From: Symbiodinium natans
Lineage: Eukaryota; Sar; Dinophyceae; Suessiales; Symbiodiniaceae
Direction of reading: 5' to 3'
DNA: 64,000 nt
Assembly: GCA_905221605.1 (NCBI GenBank)
Contig: CAJNDS010002703.1
Location: 117,001-181,000 of the forward strand
Shown piece after piece: positions 59,343-64,000 of the stretch (within the stretch, counting starts at the first letter, position 1; the number at the start of each line of letters is the position of its first letter). The position numbers were made by a program, and so were the translations under genes. Under the pieces are notes generated by a model that ran no database searches, was not told where the DNA came from, and was given only the letters and a program-made list of their open reading frames with translations.

Positions 59343-59534
59343 AGCGCCCGGGTATCTCGCAGAAATGATGTCTCGATGTGTGCTTGCGAGTTTAAAGCTT
59401 GGAGGCTTCGGGGTTCAGTTTCGGGGTTCGGTGTTGACGTGGGGTATTTGGCGAGGTGGGTTTCTGCAACCAATGAAGCTGTAGGGTGCTGCTATACTTG
59501 CTTCTGGAGACCTCACGCGGATCCCTTTATTTGC
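59343..59534. other. No gene recognised
   Basis: Short spacer downstream of the transposase. Confidence 0.4.
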
Positions 59535-59740
59535 GCGGCGCCTCAAGCGGTAGCACTTCTCCGGGCGCTGCGCCTATATTGCCGCGGCGTCTCAAGCGGC
59601 GACCGTTTTCGTTGGTTTCTGGCCGAGCTATGCGCCTCAGGGGGCGCCGCCTGCGGCGGCGCCCCGAAGGGGCGCTACTTCTCAAGCGGTTACCGCGCCG
59701 CTCCACGCGCCGCGCCCGGCGAACGAAACCAACGAAAGCA
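59535..59740. repeat. GC-rich palindrome cluster
   Basis: Perfect hairpin GGGGCGCCGCC/GGCGGCGCCCC at 59641-59665 (3-nt loop). It lies between outer arms TTCGTTGGTTTC (59608-59619) and GAAACCAACGAA (59725-59736), and CTCAAGCGG recurs three times (about 59545, 59591, 59682). Confidence 0.8.
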
Positions 59741-60779
59741 TCGATCTGCGGTGCGTTAAGTTTTCTGGACGTGTATGCACTTGACCTGCGTGGCATTCAT
59801 GTGTTAAGTTAAATGCTATGCACTTGTAGTCAACTCTGTACACTTCATTGGCATTTAATAGATCTGAAGTTAACGACTGAACTGTATGAACTTTACTTGC
59901 ACGCATCCGACTTGGCTGTGCACGTTCTGTTAACGCAATGCTACAAAAGAAAAAACAAAAAAATAACGCAAGAGCTGTCAGCCATGAGCATCATCGGCAG
60001 TCGCTCTAAAGTCCAACGTGTTTTTTTTCAAACTCTGCGCCCTTCTTTTCCCTCTTCTATCTTTAGCCTTAGAATCTAAAACACCATACCAGGGAGCAGC
60101 AAATCCGACGTGCGAAATCACTTTAGTCAGATTTCACTGTGCTTCTCCTCTTTGAAGCTCCAAGGTCTTCTTGCCAACCTTCTCTTCTGTTCTTCTTTGA
60201 AAGCGCTCTGGAGTGAGCTTTTTTGAAAGAGTTAGACAACGTTTTTTGGTATTTCAACGGGTTTTATTTGGGTCTCTCTTGGGCTCAACCGAAACATGAT
60301 TTTGCTTGGAGGTTTCTTTTTGGTTATCCGATGGTTTTTACTTCTCGTTTTCTTTTCTTCTGGAGCCTGCTACTCAAGCTTCGTCTTTCACCTGGAACGG
60401 TCCGACACCACTGCTCTTTTTCGGCTGCCGGTCATTGACGATGAGCATTGGAAAGTGTGAAAAAGTTGATGCCCACAGTAGCTATCAGCACCTTTCCAAA
60501 CGTTACCAAAGTGTTTGAAGAGTTTCGGGAGCGAATGCTTGTTGTTTGGTTTGCAGTGCAGCAGCAGAGCTTTCCTTTAGTTTGTTTTGTATGCATGGCC
60601 AGAATTTTTTGCTTTTGTAAGGAGATGCTTGTTTTTAGCAAGCATGAGTCAGAAGCTTCACGTCGCACGTAGAAAATTTGTAAGTGCTTGACGTTGTTGA
60701 ATAGGCTCGAGAAGTAGTTTGGACGGGTTGTCTTGCGCAGCCAACGTTTCACTCAACAACCAGCTTGAACAGCAGCTGA
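59741..60779. other. No gene recognised; possible copia-3 upstream region
   Basis: AT-richer sequence with no exon. If copia-3 has a left LTR it should lie here, but no second copy in the window allows its ends to be set, and TGGTAGCGGAGC does not occur. Confidence 0.4.
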
Positions 60780-61135
60780 AGCAAAGAAGAGAGTGTGGTG
60801 CCACTCTTTGCTCAGAAAAGCCTGAAGAGAGTGTGGAGCTGCTACTCTTTGCTCAGAGAAGCCTGAAGAGAGTGTGGAGCTGCTACTCTTTGCTCAGAGA
60901 AGCCTGAAGACTTTGCTCAGAGAAGCCTGAAGAGAGTGTGGAGCTGCTACTCTTTGCTCAAAGAAGCCTGAAGAGAGTGTGGAGCTGCTACTCTTTGCTC
61001 AGAGAAGCCGGAAGAGAGGAGCTGCTACTCTTTGCTCGCAGAGAAGCTTGAAGGGAGTGTAGAGCTGCTACTCTTTGCTCAGAGAAGCCTGAAGGAGTGT
61101 GGAACTGCTACTCTTTGCTCAAAGAAGCTTGAAGA
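60780..61135 (+). repeat. ~41-bp tandem repeat in the copia-3 leader
   Basis: About eight units of GAAGAGAGTGTGGAGCTGCT plus ACTCTTTGCTCAGAGAAGCCT, several shortened. Directly precedes the Gag frame. Confidence 0.9.
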
Positions 61136-61142
61136 GACGTGA

Positions 61143-63473
61143 GGAAGTTTGGAGCTCTGTGGAGCTTGTGAGAAGTTCGAGAACCCTTTCAGTCCAGGAG
61201 CAGTAAGCCCTTTGCAACCCCTTGCCGCAAGCAGCAGCGGACCCCAAGTGTACCAAGTGCACACTCCTCCGAATGAAACAGCTTCAAGTGGAGCTCAGGT
61301 TCCTTTTTCTGGACACCAAGAGCTTGGGCCCATCATGGCGATGATGGCGCAAACTTTGCAAGCAGTGCAAACTCAAACGCAAGCAGTAACCCAGTTGGTG
61401 AGTGTTCTTGCAAACCAGCAGCAGCAACAGCAGCAGCACCAACAGCAGCCGCAAGTGCCGCAGTTTGCAGCACCGTCTTCAGTTTCTGCACCTTTGGGAG
61501 CAGGAGAGAGGGTGGAAGGCGCTGGGAAGTTGGACATGAAGTGGTTACCTCCCATGCCTTTGCCTGGTTGGAAGGCTTGGAAGGACAGAATCACAGAGAT
61601 TCATGAGTACAGCGTTTGGTTGGAAGCGTTCACCAATTGGGTGAGCGTGCTGCACAATGCTTTTGGGCCAGAGATACAAGAAGCCGTGTCTCGAGGGCCG
61701 ATGGAAAGGCCTTTGACGCATGACCTGATGAACGCTGAACAGATCCAAAGGAGCCAAAGAATCTTGCACTTGTTGAGACAAGCATTTGCAGGATTTGGCA
61801 GAGTGGAAAGTGTTGCTTGCTTGCTTGACTCTGTCGGAGGAACGCAGAGGGCAAGCGGGTATGAGCTTCTGAGAAGGATCACCAGCGAGTTTTCCTTGCA
61901 AAGTAGGAACGAGGCTTTGCACTACCGAAACCAGCTGTTGTCGTACCAAGTTCCTCACGGGACGAATCTTTTGGAGACTGTTCGTTTGGTAGAAGTAGCC
62001 GTGAACAAGTACCACCGGATGCTTGAAGGTGGAGTCGGGCTGAGGATGCCTGATTTGAGAGTTCAAGAAGCCGACGTGTACTTGATCTATCTCAGGAATG
62101 TGCCGGCAGAAGTGAAAAAGTACGTGCAGCTGCATGCGCGGAATGAGACAGTGAAAGGTGTCAAAGAGGCCATCGAGACCTACTACATCCGCACCCGCGT
62201 GATCGGCGATACCTCTTTCAAGCCAGATGGACTGCACAGTCTTGGCGGAAAAGATGGCAAAGGAGGTGGAAAAGGGTCGCCCAAGTGCTGGAACTGTGGC
62301 CGCAGTGGCCATGTGTCGAAAGACTGCTGGGATGCACAGCCTGAAGGGAAAGGAGGCAAAGAAAAACAAGGCAAAGGTGGGAAGAGCCAAGCGAAGGCCG
62401 AGAAGGCTGCTGCAGGAGGAGGAGGTGGTGCCTCTACGCCGCGGTCAGCAAACAAGTCCGGCACCAAATGCTGGAATTGTGGTGAAAAAGGCCACGTGGC
62501 AGTGGACTGCAAGAAGCCGAAGCAGGAGGGCAAGGGCAAAGGAAAGCAGAAGAAGGGCAAGCAACGCAGCCTTACTGAAGAAGAAGGGCAAAGTGAGGCT
62601 GAGCCTGAGGGTGAAACCATCATGGCCTTGAACAGTAGTGAGATTTCTGTTGTTGCTGACAGGACAGGGGCGAGAATCGCCGGGGTTTGTAGTGTGAAGG
62701 GTCAGACGGAAGCGTGGCTAGTGGACTCAGGGGCCACTTCCCATGTGATGACCCGGGAAGCTCTGCGGAGATACGAAGTTGTTCGAGTCCATCATTCTGT
62801 TCCGAAGCTCTGGTCGGCTGCCGAAGAGCGGATACCGACGTACGGTCTAGTGGACCTTAGGGTCCAGTTTGGCAAGTCGCGTTTTGTAGTGACCGATGTT
62901 ATCGTTGCGGAAGTTTCATTTTGCGTTTTGAGCTCTTTTGCTTTGGCTCAGCACGATTGGGTGACGCATTTGAGTCGGAAAGCAGCGGCCCTGACGAAGG
63001 CGCCAACTAAAGGCCAGGTACGTCAGAAGGTCTCCTTGAAGATGGAGGCCCGTGCGTGGTGGGCTGTTGCTCAGTTGAAGGATTCGGTGCCCGAGCACCC
63101 TGACTTGCCGGCTCTGTTAAGTGAGAGTGCAAGGGTCAGATCTGATGGAATGGAGATTGATGGGGGAATTCGGGAGCTTGTGAAACTGAAACCGGCCGCT
63201 GGCGCCCAGGACAAGGGTTGGAGTCTTGCTCATGAAGTGTCGCCTGGAGATCATGCTCATGAAGGTGTTCGTGATGTTCGGTCTGAAGATGATGCTCATG
63301 GTGCAACTGAAAAGAAAGCAAAGAAAGAGAGGAGTGCGGTGAAGTCTATTTTGCGACGCAGCAGTACGTGTTTAGACCAGTCCATGCCTTTTCAGTACAT
63401 GATGCGCGTGATGCCGTCGGAGCCGCTGCGTGTGCATGATGTTGAAGGCCTGGACATGCCAGGATTCTCCTGA
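61143..63473 (+). CDS. Copia-3 Gag-protease
   Basis: The frame opens at 61143 after TGA; the first in-frame ATG is at 61335. Numbering is from 61149. Gln-rich N-terminus (QQQQQQQHQQQPQ), then a capsid region like that of copia-1 (KWLPPMPLPGWKAWKDRI), two CCHC knuckles (CWNCGRSGHVSKDC from 380; CWNCGEKGHVAVDC from 441; copia-1 and -2 have one) and protease DSG at 526-528 (WLVDSGATSH). Ends TGA at 63471-63473, just where another frame takes over, so the stop is probably a frameshift. Confidence 0.85.
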   Translation, partial: GSLELCGACEKFENPFSPGAVSPLQPLAASSSGPQVYQVHTPPNETASSGAQVPFSGHQELGPIMAMMAQTLQAVQTQTQAVTQLVSVLANQQQQQQQHQQQPQVPQFAAPSSVSAPLGAGERVEGAGKLDMKWLPPMPLPGWKAWKDRITEIHEYSVWLEAFTNWVSVLHNAFGPEIQEAVSRGPMERPLTHDLMNAEQIQRSQRILHLLRQAFAGFGRVESVACLLDSVGGTQRASGYELLRRITSEFSLQSRNEALHYRNQLLSYQVPHGTNLLETVRLVEVAVNKYHRMLEGGVGLRMPDLRVQEADVYLIYLRNVPAEVKKYVQLHARNETVKGVKEAIETYYIRTRVIGDTSFKPDGLHSLGGKDGKGGGKGSPKCWNCGRSGHVSKDCWDAQPEGKGGKEKQGKGGKSQAKAEKAAAGGGGGASTPRSANKSGTKCWNCGEKGHVAVDCKKPKQEGKGKGKQKKGKQRSLTEEEGQSEAEPEGETIMALNSSEISVVADRTGARIAGVCSVKGQTEAWLVDSGATSHVMTREALRRYEVVRVHHSVPKLWSAAEERIPTYGLVDLRVQFGKSRFVVTDVIVAEVSFCVLSSFALAQHDWVTHLSRKAAALTKAPTKGQVRQKVSLKMEARAWWAVAQLKDSVPEHPDLPALLSESARVRSDGMEIDGGIRELVKLKPAAGAQDKGWSLAHEVSPGDHAHEGVRDVRSEDDAHGATEKKAKKERSAVKSILRRSSTCLDQSMPFQYMMRVMPSEPLRVHDVEGLDMPGFS

Positions 63474-64000
63474 TGATGCTCCTGATGTTCTTCTGGGACA
63501 ATGCCCGCAAGCGTCCGGAGCCTCAACATCTGCAGATGCTCTGTCAGACCTGTCTGCTGAAGTAGGGGCTGTCGCTGTGCGTGAGTCCTGCTTGCTGTCA
63601 TGCAAGAGACAGGGTACTGCCATGTCGGAAAGGGGTGCGCCTAATCCAACTTTCTTTGATCGCCTGGCGCCGGAGATGTGCCGGGAGCCTGTTGACCTCA
63701 GAACAGGGTTCTCTTCAGGTTGCGGAGGTAGGAGTGAGTGCGCGAGTGATCTGCAAGGGGCAGGGCTGGGGTGTGGGGCTGAGAAGGCGGGAAGGTCGGT
63801 TTCGGGTAGTTTGTGTGCAGTGAGAGGGATTTTGCCAGCGAATGCTGTAGAACATGAACTGCGAGGATTGCCCCGCGTGGTGATCGATGAAGAGCCCCAA
63901 ATCCCACCAACGCCCGGAATTCCCTCAAGTCCCTCAACTTCGGTGGAAGGGGAAGGAAGAAATCGAGAAGATTTGCCTCCTCAAGATTTGTTTGAAGATG
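63463..64000 (+). CDS. Continuation of copia-3 Pol in the +1 frame (partial)
   Basis: From about 63463 the +1 frame is open to the window end (about 179 codons): DSPDDAPDVLLGQCPQAS ... and an acidic/Pro-rich end (IPPTPGIPSSPSTS). It resembles the low-complexity linker seen between protease and integrase in these elements. The integrase zinc domain is not reached. Confidence 0.6.

Overview
The window looks like nuclear DNA of a dinoflagellate, probably a Symbiodiniaceae-like alga. This is an inference from several independent signs: TTTAGGG-type repeat blocks, exons with strong G/C third-codon bias separated by short introns, a CCCH finger of the compact spacing I associate with dinoflagellates, many LTR and non-LTR retroelement copies, multi-copy tandem gene units, and LTRs that carry the last 12 bases of what I recall as the dinoflagellate spliced leader. 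No rRNA, CRISPR, bacterial operon or canonical tRNA gene was seen.

Region 1 (1-19 kb) holds host genes in pieces, all convincing ones on the minus strand: an unknown gene at 166-966, a CCCH zinc-finger gene (4866-5481), a sulfotransferase-like gene (8711-9586) and a many-exon gene of unknown function (10635-13420). Between and inside them lie AC/AT microsatellites, six telomere-type blocks (two appear to be intron sequence), and two small inverted-repeat element families (three copies each). A decayed LINE endonuclease lies at about 16-17 kb.

Region 2 (17-25.6 kb) is satellite and mosaic DNA: a TTCGAA-rich minisatellite, an ~84-bp tandem repeat, a 14-bp tandem repeat, three further satellites, a solo LTR, and two copies of a ~1.3-kb element with long inverted termini and an internal ~50-bp-stem hairpin.

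Region 3 (25.6-48.7 kb) is nested retroelements. A young Ty1/copia element (copia-1, 26046-35932; near-identical LTRs; 5-bp target duplication CTGTG) sits inside the tail of a 5'-truncated LINE. A second, structurally rearranged copia element (copia-2, 39767-48405) follows. Both encode Gag, protease, integrase, reverse transcriptase and RNase H, and each carries an extra zinc-motif protein module in a different place.

Region 4 (49.0-56.5 kb) is three head-to-tail 2.5-kb units. Each encodes the same 305-residue unknown protein, and each has downstream hairpins whose stems co-vary around a constant loop. Region 5 (56.5-64 kb) has a solo LTR, a Merlin/IS1595-type transposase with two frame breaks, a GC-rich palindrome cluster, a 41-bp tandem repeat, and the gag-protease part of a third copia element that runs off the window end. 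The most novel candidates are the 305-aa/hairpin array, the extra ORFs in the two copia elements, and the telomere-repeat introns.
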